Positions 52,933-62,171 of a stretch of 64,000 nt of DNA are shown here, one piece after another. The number at the start of each line of letters is the position of its first letter. Within the stretch, counting starts at the first letter, position 1. Where the stretch lies: NCBI GenBank assembly GCA_016782865.1, contig JADHXR010000012.1, positions 1-64,000 on the forward strand. The letters are read 5' to 3'. Made by a program: the position numbers and the translations under genes. A model generated the notes under the pieces. The model made no database searches, was not told the origin of the DNA, and saw only the letters and a list, made by a program, of their open reading frames with translations. The DNA comes from Phycisphaerae bacterium (GTDB lineage: Bacteria > Planctomycetota > Phycisphaerae > Sedimentisphaerales > Anaerobacaceae).

Positions 52933-54429
52933 TCACACGTTCAATTGTTGATTCAAAACGTCTTCCCATCTTTCATAGGCTTGCTTGTACACAGAAGCGA
53001 GTTTTTCATTAGGCTCGACAGTTCTGACAGGCTCGAGGCCCACGAACGCATCTTCGGGGCCGCCGTAGAGCCCCGCGCCGATTCCCGCCCCCCGTGCGGC
53101 GCCTTGCGAGCCGTCGGTGTTGTAGAGTTCGACCCCAGCCTGCGTCACGGTTGCGAAGGCCTCGGCGAACAGCGGGCTCAGGAACATGTTGGCGTCGCCC
53201 GCTTTGACCGTGGTCAGCTCGATCCCCATCTGGCGCATAATGCCGAGGCCGTAATTCAGGGCAAAGACGATTCCTTCCTGGGCGGCGCGCAGGAAATGTG
53301 CCTTCTTGTGAACGTTGAAGTTCCATCCGTGGACGGAGGCGCCGATGTTCTTGTTCTCCAGGGTTCTCTCTGCACCGTTTCCATAGGGCAGTATTGCCAG
53401 TCCCTCGGAACCGACTGGAACCTGCGCCGCCAGATCATTCATCTGCTCGTAATCAAGCCCGTCGCCGGCTACGAAATTGTGCTTGAGCCAGCTATTGAGA
53501 ATCCCCGTCCCGTTGAGGCACAGCAATACCCCATACCTGGGATCGGCCGCCGAATGATTGACGTGCACAAACACGTTCACCCTCGAGAGAGGGTCGTAGT
53601 TCTTCTTGTCGCCGACTCCATATACTACGCCGGATGTCCCCGCCGTGACGGCAATTTCGCCGGGCTCGAGGACACTGAGCGACAGAGCGTTGTTTGGCTG
53701 ATCGCCCGCACGGTAGCTGATCTTTGTCCCGGCTCTCAGTCCCAGTTCATCGGCGGCAGCCTTGGTCAGCTCGCCCTGGACGGAAAACGTCGGGACCGTC
53801 TCGGCGATCAGATCGCCCGAGATGCCGTAGTTATCGAGCACGAAGTCGGCTAACCGGTCGCCTTCGAAATCCCACATTATCCCTTCAGACAAACCACAGG
53901 GCGTTGTCTTTATCTCGCCCGTCATCTTCATCGCGATATAATCACCGGGCAGCATTATCTTGTGAATCTTATCGTACAGCTCAGGCTCATTCTCTTTGAC
54001 CCACCTGAGCTTCGACGCGGTGAAATTACCCGGCAGGTTGAACAGCTTCCTGAGGCACTTATCGCAACCGATGTCCTTGGCAGCCTGCTCGCCGATTTGT
54101 ACCGCCCGGCTGTCGCACCAGATTATCGCCGGTCGCAGCACGTTCTTATTCTCATCGACAACAACCAGCCCGTGCATCTGATACGATATCCCGATTGCCG
54201 CGACGTCGCCGGCGTCGAACTTAGTCTGAGCGTTTATCTTCTGCGTCGCTTTTACGACATGTTCCCACCAGACCGAAGGCCTCTGCTCGGCCCAGCCAAT
54301 CTCGGCAGCAACAATCTCCAGCTCCTTCTCGGGCGAAGTCGCCGAAGCCAGCACGTTGCCCGTCCCGGCATCCATCAGCGTAGCCTTTATCGACGAGCTT
54401 CCGACATCGTATCCTAATAATAGCGCCAT
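52933..54429 (-). CDS. xylB: xylulokinase (FGGY family)
   Basis: Phosphorylates D-xylulose to xylulose 5-phosphate, which enters the pentose phosphate pathway. The 498 residues start MALLLGYDVGSSSIKATLMD and show FGGY features: SYQMHGLVVVDENKNVLRPA, IIWCDSRAV, GDYIAMKMTGEIKTTPCGLS, GTSGVVYGVG and NGTGILNSWLKHNF. AAAGGA lies upstream of the ATG. It precedes xylA, and the pairing makes xylulokinase more likely than another FGGY sugar kinase. Confidence 0.95.
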   Translation of the reverse strand: MALLLGYDVGSSSIKATLMDAGTGNVLASATSPEKELEIVAAEIGWAEQRPSVWWEHVVKATQKINAQTKFDAGDVAAIGISYQMHGLVVVDENKNVLRPAIIWCDSRAVQIGEQAAKDIGCDKCLRKLFNLPGNFTASKLRWVKENEPELYDKIHKIMLPGDYIAMKMTGEIKTTPCGLSEGIMWDFEGDRLADFVLDNYGISGDLIAETVPTFSVQGELTKAAADELGLRAGTKISYRAGDQPNNALSLSVLEPGEIAVTAGTSGVVYGVGDKKNYDPLSRVNVFVHVNHSAADPRYGVLLCLNGTGILNSWLKHNFVAGDGLDYEQMNDLAAQVPVGSEGLAILPYGNGAERTLENKNIGASVHGWNFNVHKKAHFLRAAQEGIVFALNYGLGIMRQMGIELTTVKAGDANMFLSPLFAEAFATVTQAGVELYNTDGSQGAARGAGIGAGLYGGPEDAFVGLEPVRTVEPNEKLASVYKQAYERWEDVLNQQLNV

Positions 54430-54629
54430 CTTGCATGTCCTTTCCGGTACAGACTCCTGTCATTGCCCGAGATTATAACCGTTACCGCCGATCCTACAAG
54501 ATTTGTTTGGAGCGTCGGTCAAAATGCGCCGAATCGCGCTTTTCAACGCTGTTATGGCGGGTCTCAGAGACTGCGTGAGGGGCATTCTGTGCTGTTTCTC
54601 GGCGCTATCCGGGGACGCTCTGAAGCCGA

Positions 54630-55673
54630 TTATTCGGTGGCATTGAAGGAGCCGGCCTCACCTGCCTCGGCTGGTTCGACTCTGAGCACTACGCGGCTGC
54701 CCGACGGGTCCCAGTCATCGTGGTTCAGCACATGGATGTGAAAGCCAATTTCATAGATTTCGTCGGCCGCCACCGGTGTTTTTGCCGTCACGGTTTTTTC
54801 CGAAGCCGCCAGGCTGAGCGTAACCGGCTCGTAACCGGTCAGACGACCCTCGGCGGTCGGACCGAACACCGCGCCGGCCATGAGTTTCTGCTTCAAAGCC
54901 GGGTCACTGCGTCCATTGACAGAAACCAGAGTCAACTTCAGGGCAAATACATCATAGCCGCGTACATCAGTCCCCACCAGGCTGCCTCTTCCCCCCGCGC
55001 CGGTGGAGACAAAACTCAGCGAACAACTGCCGGGACTATTGCTCGGAAAGTAAATGGCGAATTCAACGCCCGGACCGCCCACAGGCCTTTTGCCCTCCAC
55101 ACGGGCCCCGCGGCGATTCGATCTGTGCCAGTCCAGCAAGATGAGCTGTTGCTCCGACAACGTCAAAATCCGGCCGACCGGGCCTACCAAAGGCTCGTCC
55201 ACGACAGCCGGTTTCTTGGAACTGAGTGCCAACGTTTTCTTAATCCGCTCGGTCTCAGCACTCTGCAATTTCTTCATTTCTTGCAATTCAGTCTGCTTCT
55301 CATCCGGCGCTTTGTTCTCTTGGCTGCCTGCAACATCCGCGAGGGCCTTTGGTTCATCCTTGGGCTGAACGAATACCACGCGCCGATCTGTCCTATTTAT
55401 TGTAATCCTGATCAATTTGTCGCTCTTTTTCTCCGGACCGGTTGGCCAACGCACCGTCAATCCCTTTGCGTTGAGGTATCCTGCTTCTATGGCCTCTGCG
55501 TTGAGATCATACCACAGCACCTTCGGGCAAGGCCCCCAGAGTCTACCATCTTGTTCGTACAATGTCCCGCCCGGAGGGTCCGACAGAAAAGTCACCTTAA
55601 CTTGCTGCTTCTGGGCACAGCCGACCGCCAACATCAGTAGGACAAGAATTACAACTGCATTGCCGTGTTTCAT
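54630..55673 (-). CDS. lipoprotein with N-terminal PEGA-like domain
   Basis: The ATG at 55673 has AAAGGA six bases upstream; the longer open frame to 55841 is not supported. Residues 1-19 form a lipoprotein signal (HGNAVVILVLLMLAVGC). A PEGA-like stretch follows (VKVTFLSDPPGGTLYEQDGR), then an acidic, charged helical linker (EKQTELQEMKKLQSAETERI) and a beta-rich C-terminal half from about residue 190. The product is 347 residues. No catalytic motif is seen. Upstream lies the promoter region of a DUF11 lipoprotein on the other strand. Role unknown, presumably an envelope protein. Confidence 0.7.
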   Translation of the reverse strand: MKHGNAVVILVLLMLAVGCAQKQQVKVTFLSDPPGGTLYEQDGRLWGPCPKVLWYDLNAEAIEAGYLNAKGLTVRWPTGPEKKSDKLIRITINRTDRRVVFVQPKDEPKALADVAGSQENKAPDEKQTELQEMKKLQSAETERIKKTLALSSKKPAVVDEPLVGPVGRILTLSEQQLILLDWHRSNRRGARVEGKRPVGGPGVEFAIYFPSNSPGSCSLSFVSTGAGGRGSLVGTDVRGYDVFALKLTLVSVNGRSDPALKQKLMAGAVFGPTAEGRLTGYEPVTLSLAASEKTVTAKTPVAADEIYEIGFHIHVLNHDDWDPSGSRVVLRVEPAEAGEAGSFNATE

Positions 55674-56221
55674 CTTCATTCCTTTCTGTGGCGAACAGAC
55701 AGAACTCGTCATTGTATGGCAGCGGCCACATCTGCGACTCTCTACGATACAAGGGCAAGTCGCAAACCTTGCCCCGCCTGCTTTCCACTTCCTTTGGTTT
55801 GTAGCTACGAGCATCATATTGCTGCCGTGTACGGGTGTCAAGTAAAAAACGCCGTCTCCCGGCTTCTATATCTCTCTGAGCGGCGTCGAATGGAGTCAAT
55901 TTCGGACCAAGTCCAGAGCCTGCCCCTGAGTTGATCGAAGGGGTAGACTTTGCCGAAGGGGCTCTGAGCCGTTTGGGCCGGCTCCCATATTGGTCAAATG
56001 GGACAGAATTTGAAGACTTCCCTTGCTTGTGCCGATACGCTATAATATAGGCAAGCAGCTATTTCGCTTTTTTGTTAACTTGGCTAAACCATATACCGAT
56101 ATAGCACTGTAAATACGAAAATTGTACCTGCTCGAATAGAACAGCTACGGATAAGGTTTGGAGATATATGGGATTATCTTCTTCCGTTGGACTGCATGAA
56201 GGTACGACAAGGAGATACGCA
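55674..56221. other. divergent intergenic region with repeat and promoter
   Basis: This 548-base gap holds a repeat-like segment near 55915-55965 (GCCCCTGAGTTGATCGAAGG and GCCGAAGGGGCTCTGAGCC), similar to interspersed repeats elsewhere in the window, and the -10 element listed next. No gene is visible. Confidence 0.45.
56041..56046 (+). promoter_or_regulatory. candidate -10 element for the DUF11 gene
   Basis: A perfect TATAAT, about 180 bases before the start codon. The -35 region 17 bases upstream (TTCCCT) is poor, so confidence is limited. Confidence 0.4.
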
Positions 56222-57880
56222 ATGAAAAAGTTTCTAAATATTTCGCTTCTTTTACTGGGGTTGGGTTTGTCCTGCTCGCTTGGCTGCAGGAGTTGGCTGG
56301 GCCCCACCGAGGCCGTGCAGGCAGAGCCGGGCCTCACCGCCGGCGAATACCTGGAGGCAAGGACCAGCAAACATCCGGCAACTGCGCCGGTTCGAACGAC
56401 GTCTGCGCCGACACCAGAGGTGCAACTCGTCAGAGAAGAACCGCCCATGGGTATCAGGCCCGAAATGGTAGCTGTAAGCCAGTCCGGGTCGTCCATAGTG
56501 TCAAGAACTTATCCGTGGGCCGAATGCGGGGTCGTGCAGGTGGACAAGGTCATGCCGAAGGAAGTCGGCCTGAACAAGCCGTTCACTTACACCATCAAAG
56601 TGGCGAATCTAACGAACACGGCACTAACCGATATCACAATTAACGAAGATTTGCCGGATAATTTCAAGTTTCTAAGCGCCAGTCCGGCGGCGAGGGGAGA
56701 TGAAGACAACCTTCTGTCCTGGGAGATCCCGACTCTCGGGCCGAAATCCGTCATACAGATCACGATTTCCGGCCTGGCCACCTACATCGATTCTCTCAAG
56801 CATTGCACAACGGTCATTACACCTGTGATCCCGGCCTGTGCCACCGTACAAGTCATCCAGCCGGAGCTGAAGCTGACAAGAACGGCGCCGGAGGAAGTTC
56901 TGCTGTGCGACCCGATTCAGGTCAGATACATTGTGACCAACTCGGGAACAGGTTATGTGCCAAACGTCAAGATCGTGGAGACCCTTGCCTCGGGCCTGCG
57001 GACAACCGGCGGCCGGAGCGAAGTCGTGTTTGACGCCGGCACGCTGATGGCGGGCCAGTCGCAACAGTTTTCGGCGGAGCTGCGAGCCACGAAAACGGGA
57101 GAATATGTCAGCAAGGCCGTGGCCAATTCAACCACCGGCCTGCGGACCGAGTCTGATCAGACCAGGACGGTCGTGAGCCTGCCTATATTGGCTATTAGCA
57201 AGACAGGCCCCGATCGCCAATATATTGGCCGTCCTGTTAGCTATCAGATAACGGTTACCAACAAGTCAGACGTGGCGGCGAGAAACACTGTTATCGAAGA
57301 CATGATTCCCGAGGGAGTGATATCGGTAAAGGGAACTGCCGGCGCAAAGCTGTTGGGACCCAAACTCGTCTGGGAAATCGGCACGCTTGAGCCCGACACT
57401 TCCGAGACGGTGCGGGTATCCCTGACGCCGACCAAAGCGGGCACACTGATCAATAGCGCAACTGCAAGTGCCTACTGTGCAGATGCCGTTACTTCCACTG
57501 TCAGGACCCTGGTAAAGGGCATTCCCGCGGTGCTCATGGAAGTAATTGACGTAGACGACCCTGTCAGAGTGGGTGAGCGTGCGACATACGTGATCCGAGT
57601 GAAGAATCAGGGATCGGCTCACGCCACGAACATACGTGTTTCCTGCATCCTGGAAGACTACGTTCGATATGTCTCGTCAGCCGGTGCAACTTCCGGCTCA
57701 CAAGAGGGCCAGACAGTAAGATTTCTGCCGCTGGGCACTCTCGCGCCGGGGGCCGAGGTGGGCTGGCGCGTAGTTGTCGAGGCTGTAAGAGTGGGAGATA
57801 TGCGATTCAAGGCCATACTGAATATGGACGAGCTTAGCCGACCGGTCGAGGAAACGGAGTCTACGCACCTGTACGAGTAG
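56222..57880 (+). CDS. lipoprotein with four DUF11 repeats
   Basis: The start at 56222 has AAGGAG seven bases upstream; an earlier ATG at 56168 lacks one. The signal (FLNISLLLLGLGLSCSLGC) is a lipoprotein type. The 552-residue protein then carries four DUF11-like Ig-fold repeats of about 90 residues: one from KEVGLNKPFTYTIKVANLTN, one from LLCDPIQVRYIVTNSGTGYV, one from YIGRPVSYQITVTNKSDVAA and one from RVGERATYVIRVKNQGSAHA. Such repeats are found in large surface or matrix proteins. The role is probably structural at the cell surface. Convergent with the aminotransferase gene. Confidence 0.85.
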   Translation: MKKFLNISLLLLGLGLSCSLGCRSWLGPTEAVQAEPGLTAGEYLEARTSKHPATAPVRTTSAPTPEVQLVREEPPMGIRPEMVAVSQSGSSIVSRTYPWAECGVVQVDKVMPKEVGLNKPFTYTIKVANLTNTALTDITINEDLPDNFKFLSASPAARGDEDNLLSWEIPTLGPKSVIQITISGLATYIDSLKHCTTVITPVIPACATVQVIQPELKLTRTAPEEVLLCDPIQVRYIVTNSGTGYVPNVKIVETLASGLRTTGGRSEVVFDAGTLMAGQSQQFSAELRATKTGEYVSKAVANSTTGLRTESDQTRTVVSLPILAISKTGPDRQYIGRPVSYQITVTNKSDVAARNTVIEDMIPEGVISVKGTAGAKLLGPKLVWEIGTLEPDTSETVRVSLTPTKAGTLINSATASAYCADAVTSTVRTLVKGIPAVLMEVIDVDDPVRVGERATYVIRVKNQGSAHATNIRVSCILEDYVRYVSSAGATSGSQEGQTVRFLPLGTLAPGAEVGWRVVVEAVRVGDMRFKAILNMDELSRPVEETESTHLYE

Positions 57881-58022
57881 CCGCGATCATGGGGGTTCGA
57901 CAAGTGAATATTTTGCCAACGATTTCACTTGACAGACACCGTGGCTATTCTCTATCATGTGACGTCGTAATCCCGCAGCTTGCCGATGGGTAAGAATCTC
58001 AGAGCCGAATGCGGGTGATGAT

Positions 58023-59114
58023 CTATTGGCGGATCTCGTCGTCGATCCAGCCGAGGAGTTGTTCCAGGTCGCCGAGCGTGATATCACCCATATGGGCGAT
58101 CCGGAAAGTCTGCTCTTTCAGCTTGCCGTAGCCGTTGCCGAAAATTGTATTGTGCTTGGCCTGTATCGCGGCGATAGTCTCGGCGACATTGATGCCGCGC
58201 GTGTTCTTGACCGTCGTGAGAGTATCGGAGGCATACTTCTGCTCGCAAAAGAGATCGAATTTCTCCAAAGCCCAGGTTCTTACATATTCGGCCATCTCCC
58301 TGTGACGCTGCCAGACGTTCTCCATCCCCTCGGCAAGGAGTTTGGTGCATTGATGATGCAGGGCCATGATATGCGGTATGTTCGGCGTCGTCGGTGTCTG
58401 GCTCTTTGCAGCATTCTTTGCGAATTGCTGGAAGTCGAAGTAGTAGCCCCGGCCCGGGACGCTCTTGCTCTTTTCCAGGGCCCTGTCGCTGACGACCGCC
58501 ACCGCCAAGCCGGGTGGAATTGCAAAGGCCTTTTGCACCGAGGCGAATGTCACGTCCCAACCCAGATCGTCGAAGTGCAGGGGCAGGCCGACCATCGCGC
58601 TGACCGCATCGACAAATACGAGCACGTCGGGATATTTGTCTTTCATCATCTCGCTGATCTGGTAGACCGGATTTGTCAGGCCGGTGCTCGTCTCATTGTA
58701 CACGATCGTAACAGCGGCGTATTTGCCCGCAGCGAGCTTCTCGTCAATCATCTCAGAGGTAGTCGCGCTACCCCAATCGACCTTCAACGCCTCTACGTTT
58801 CTAGCACAACTGGCGGCGACCTCCGCCCATTTATCGCTGAAAGCGCCGCAACAGGTACACAGGACGACCTCATCGGTATCGACGCAGTTGCGGATCGCGG
58901 CTTCCCAGATTCCTGAGGCAGAGGACGTCGAGAGGAAGACGTTCTGGTCCGTGAAAAGGATCTTCTTGAGCATATCAACCGTCTCGCCGTGAAGCTGAGC
59001 ATATTCGGCCCCGCGATGGCTCAACGTCGGGCGCGCGAGCTGCTGCAAAACTTCTTCGTCAACTTTTACCGGCCCGGGAATGAATAATCTCGGCGGTTTC
59101 TTCCAATCTACCAT
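58023..59114 (-). CDS. class V (alanine-glyoxylate/serine-type) aminotransferase
   Basis: A 363-residue PLP enzyme of fold type I. It starts MVDWKKPPRLFIPGPVKVDE, with STSSASGIWEAAIRN binding the phosphate, VFVDAVSAMVG carrying the Asp that holds the pyridine nitrogen, and the PLP lysine in FASVQKAFAIP. GGAGAT lies before the ATG. In planctomycetes this type is often part of serine biosynthesis beside a DUF1015 gene, which is the next gene upstream here, so phosphoserine or serine-glyoxylate transamination are the likely reactions. The exact substrate is not determined. Confidence 0.85.
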   Translation of the reverse strand: MVDWKKPPRLFIPGPVKVDEEVLQQLARPTLSHRGAEYAQLHGETVDMLKKILFTDQNVFLSTSSASGIWEAAIRNCVDTDEVVLCTCCGAFSDKWAEVAASCARNVEALKVDWGSATTSEMIDEKLAAGKYAAVTIVYNETSTGLTNPVYQISEMMKDKYPDVLVFVDAVSAMVGLPLHFDDLGWDVTFASVQKAFAIPPGLAVAVVSDRALEKSKSVPGRGYYFDFQQFAKNAAKSQTPTTPNIPHIMALHHQCTKLLAEGMENVWQRHREMAEYVRTWALEKFDLFCEQKYASDTLTTVKNTRGINVAETIAAIQAKHNTIFGNGYGKLKEQTFRIAHMGDITLGDLEQLLGWIDDEIRQ

Positions 59115-59138
59115 ATCATCTCCATTTTATTGTGTCAG

Positions 59139-59154
59139 TCCCGCAAAAGCGGGA
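59139..59154. repeat. short hairpin repeat TCCCGC-AAAA-GCGGGA
   Basis: A perfect six-base stem between the aminotransferase and DUF1015 genes, of the CCCGC-N4-GCGGG type common as interspersed repeats. It may also stabilise mRNA. Confidence 0.55.
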
Positions 59155-59177
59155 ACCCTTGTTTCTTACCGGACAGA

Positions 59178-60488
59178 TCATAACTTGTGAATCGTCAGAC
59201 CCGTATAGACCTTAGGATAGAAGTAAGTCGATTTCTGGGGCATTCTCTCGCCGGCCTCTGTTACCTTCATGAGCTGCTCCATCTTCACAGGATTCATGAA
59301 AAAGGCCGCCTGTTTGTGCCCTGCGTCTACCTGAGCGATTGAGTCATCAATCGCGTTGGGAGTATCTTTCACATACCGAACGTTCTCGTTTGCGGTGAGC
59401 CTCTCTTGGTCGATACCCAACAGCTCCTCCAAAATGAGCTTGTGCAGAACCGAAACATCAAGCGCCCTCCAGGCCAGACTCATCTCCGGGGCGACCGGAT
59501 CCATCGCACTTTGATCTTTCAAGACGGCGACATGGAAAGCATCGTCTGCGCCATATATCCCAAACGCGTTCTTGCCACCAGTGTACTGGGCCTTCATCCG
59601 GGCAAGCATCTCTTGTCTCGTGTCCGTTTTGGCCTGCGTCGAGTCGAACTTCAACTCACTAATCTCGAAATTCTCTCTGAGGTCCACAAGCAACCTTTCA
59701 AAACTGAAATCTTCGAGATTGCCGACGAGCCTGTGGGTGGGCAAGACGATCAGGCCCTTCTGACAGGTATTGGCAAAGGCAAGCATCTGATAGGCGGCGT
59801 TGGGATTGTTGCTTTCGGCGGCGTAGGTCAAACCGGTGGTGTAGCGATGATGTCCGTCGGCGATGACACAGCTCTTGGCGCCCATCATATTCACGATTTG
59901 CTCTATATCCTCGGCCGAGGCTATCGCAAAGAGCCGGTGCCGGACGTCTTGCTCGTCGACAAAATCGATAAGAGACTCGGCGGCCGCGGCCCGTTTCATG
60001 ATTTCATCTGCGATTCTTTCCTCGTCTTCGTAGAGCATAAAAACCAGACCGAAGCCCGCCGCGGTCGCCCTCTTGAGGTTGAGCCTGTCCGCCAGCGGCT
60101 TGCTGAGGACCCGTTCATGAGGTTTGACTACGTCGCCGAATTCTTCGAGCCTGGCCAAAGCGATAAAAGACAAACGCTGCAATCTCGTGGCCGCCCACTC
60201 GAAGTCCTGAACGTATGCATATATCGTCTCGGCCGAGTCCTGCCTCACCGCCCCCTGCTCTATCCATTTCCGGAGGTATTCCGAGGCTCTGGTGTATTGA
60301 TTGTGGTCGCCGTTGTCGCAAGCAGTGGTTTTGCCCTTGATTATGCGCACGATATTGTGCTCGCTCTTTTTGTAGAGCTGCTCCTGCTGCATGTCACTGA
60401 TCACGTCATACGGCGGGGCGATACAATCACCCACATCGCCAACAACGCCACCGTCGAATCTAAAGGCCTTAAAAGGCTTAACTTGCAT
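59178..60488 (-). CDS. DUF1015 family protein
   Basis: A 436-residue cytoplasmic protein that opens MQVKPFKAFRFDGGVVGDVG and carries the family's clearest motif IADGHHRYTTGLTYA, besides CIAPPYDVI near the N-terminus. The family is conserved but its biochemical role is not established; it is often found beside serine-pathway genes, and here follows that rule by standing before the class V aminotransferase. No ribosome signal stands out. Confidence 0.85.
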   Translation of the reverse strand: MQVKPFKAFRFDGGVVGDVGDCIAPPYDVISDMQQEQLYKKSEHNIVRIIKGKTTACDNGDHNQYTRASEYLRKWIEQGAVRQDSAETIYAYVQDFEWAATRLQRLSFIALARLEEFGDVVKPHERVLSKPLADRLNLKRATAAGFGLVFMLYEDEERIADEIMKRAAAAESLIDFVDEQDVRHRLFAIASAEDIEQIVNMMGAKSCVIADGHHRYTTGLTYAAESNNPNAAYQMLAFANTCQKGLIVLPTHRLVGNLEDFSFERLLVDLRENFEISELKFDSTQAKTDTRQEMLARMKAQYTGGKNAFGIYGADDAFHVAVLKDQSAMDPVAPEMSLAWRALDVSVLHKLILEELLGIDQERLTANENVRYVKDTPNAIDDSIAQVDAGHKQAAFFMNPVKMEQLMKVTEAGERMPQKSTYFYPKVYTGLTIHKL

Positions 60489-60604
60489 ATTTGCCGTCCA
60501 GTATCAATCTTGACATTAAGCTGCCTATCAGGGTTCTATGTATTGCCAAGGTGGGGATAATAGCAGGAAGAAGTGGAACTGTCAAACAGGAACGTGCGCC
60601 CGGT

Positions 60605-62122
60605 CTAATCTTCTTGTAAGAAGTAATCGGAAATGACTCCCATGAACGGATTATACTTGATGGCATAATGAGATAGCCCTTCCTCCGAAAGGTGTTTGGA
60701 GATCTCGCTGTCTTGCCTGTGAACGTCTGGCGCCACGCGATTCCAATGCTCTTGGTCCATGCTCATGATTTCTTCCACTTTTCCGCGGTACAAATCCGCT
60801 ACGGGCAGATCGGAATAGGCATTCACAAACCACGGCATGGCCCGCCCGACCTTCTTCAGGAAAAGGTTGTGTTCGGCCCCGAATTCCAGGCAGGATTCGT
60901 CTGTGAAATTCGTTAGTTCTTCCATCTTTTGAGCATCGATGAATCCGCCCTGCAGGGTAATTTCATGCGCCCTTGTCCCGGGAAATGGGAAGAAGAAAGT
61001 CCAGCGGAATCGCCCGGGTTTTGCCAGAGCCAGCAGCCGGACAGTCTCGAATATCTCTTGAGGTCCTTCGTGAGGAAAACCTATGATGATGAAAACAGAG
61101 CTGTGCATGCCGGCGTCTTTGACAATCCGAATGGCTCGGACGATGTCTTCGTTGCTCATGTAACGATTCAGGATAGTCTTGCGAATTCTCTCACTGCCCG
61201 ATTCGACCCCGAATTTCACGACCTTGCAGTTGGCGGCCCTCAGGCTGGAGGCGCATTCGGCATCAAAGAAATTGACATGCGCGTTGACTACGAACGGCAT
61301 GTCACATGTTTGCCTGTAAGCATGACAGAACTCCTTGACATACGACTTGTCAAATGTAAATAGATCGTCATCGAAAATAAACATCTTGATCCGGCGGTAA
61401 TTTTCTAAGAGAAACTTTATCTCGTGAATCATCTGATCCACAGTGAAACGCCGGATGTAATTAAGCTCTCGAAACGTGCACTTCAGGTCGTTTCTATAGG
61501 TCGCAACCATCTGATGGTTAAAGCAATAAGTACAGGAAAACGGGCAGCCCCGGGAAGCCATCAGCCCGACCCATCCTTTCTTTGCATCGATCAATCTCTG
61601 AAAATCCATCACCTCATAAAGCTTAAAAGGAAGACGCTCCAAATCCGGCAGCAGCCTGACCGGATTGATTTTTGTCTTCCCATCCCGGAGCAGGCCGAGG
61701 TTTTCGATATCTTCCACCGGCCCGCCGCAGCTCAATCTATCGACAAACTCGAGGAAGGCCTCTTCACTCTCTCCCCGAAAAATGTAGTCAAAGAGGCCGG
61801 TCTCCAGAATTTCCCGTCCGGCGGCGAGTGCGTGCACCCCTCCACAAACCACCGGAACAGACAGGACCTCTCGCGCCCACGCGGCCAGTTTCCTCGCGTA
61901 ATTCCACTGAGTGGTTACAATCGAAAAGGCAAGCAGATCCGGCGCCTCTTCCCCGAGCCTGCCTGCGAACTCCTCTCTGGTCGGCAAAGACACGAGAGAT
62001 TCGCAAAGCTGCCAGAATTTCACCTCATGGCCCGCACCAGCCAGGACAGCAGCGATATGGGCCACCCCGTAATTGAAACCAGCCTGGGAATCCGCGTTCG
62101 GGTAAATGAAGAGTATTTTCAT
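60605..62122 (-). CDS. B12-binding radical SAM protein
   Basis: A 505-residue protein with an N-terminal cobalamin-binding-like domain (MKILFIYPNADSQAGFNYGV, VVCGGVHALAA) and a radical SAM core starting SRGCPFSCTYCFNHQ with the three cluster cysteines. Later motifs are MFIFDDDLFTF and VKFGVESGSERIRKT. This architecture is that of methyltransferases and P-methylases of the B12-radical SAM group, with many unknown substrates. It stands between a family 9 glycosyltransferase gene and the DUF1015 gene, 49 bases after the former, and could modify a surface glycan or lipid. Confidence 0.87.
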   Translation of the reverse strand: MKILFIYPNADSQAGFNYGVAHIAAVLAGAGHEVKFWQLCESLVSLPTREEFAGRLGEEAPDLLAFSIVTTQWNYARKLAAWAREVLSVPVVCGGVHALAAGREILETGLFDYIFRGESEEAFLEFVDRLSCGGPVEDIENLGLLRDGKTKINPVRLLPDLERLPFKLYEVMDFQRLIDAKKGWVGLMASRGCPFSCTYCFNHQMVATYRNDLKCTFRELNYIRRFTVDQMIHEIKFLLENYRRIKMFIFDDDLFTFDKSYVKEFCHAYRQTCDMPFVVNAHVNFFDAECASSLRAANCKVVKFGVESGSERIRKTILNRYMSNEDIVRAIRIVKDAGMHSSVFIIIGFPHEGPQEIFETVRLLALAKPGRFRWTFFFPFPGTRAHEITLQGGFIDAQKMEELTNFTDESCLEFGAEHNLFLKKVGRAMPWFVNAYSDLPVADLYRGKVEEIMSMDQEHWNRVAPDVHRQDSEISKHLSEEGLSHYAIKYNPFMGVISDYFLQED

Positions 62123-62171
62123 GGCTCTTGTGTACGTCTTTGGGACCCGGTGTTTATAGCCGAGTTGAATC

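Noticed and set aside
57933-57960. TTGACA-N18-TATCAT on the plus strand between convergent genes
   Set aside because: It looks like a promoter but no gene follows on that strand, so it is probably chance.
59406-60560. Open frame of 384 codons on the plus strand across the DUF1015 gene
   Set aside because: Shadow of a recognisable gene on the other strand; composition is unnatural and there is no start signal.
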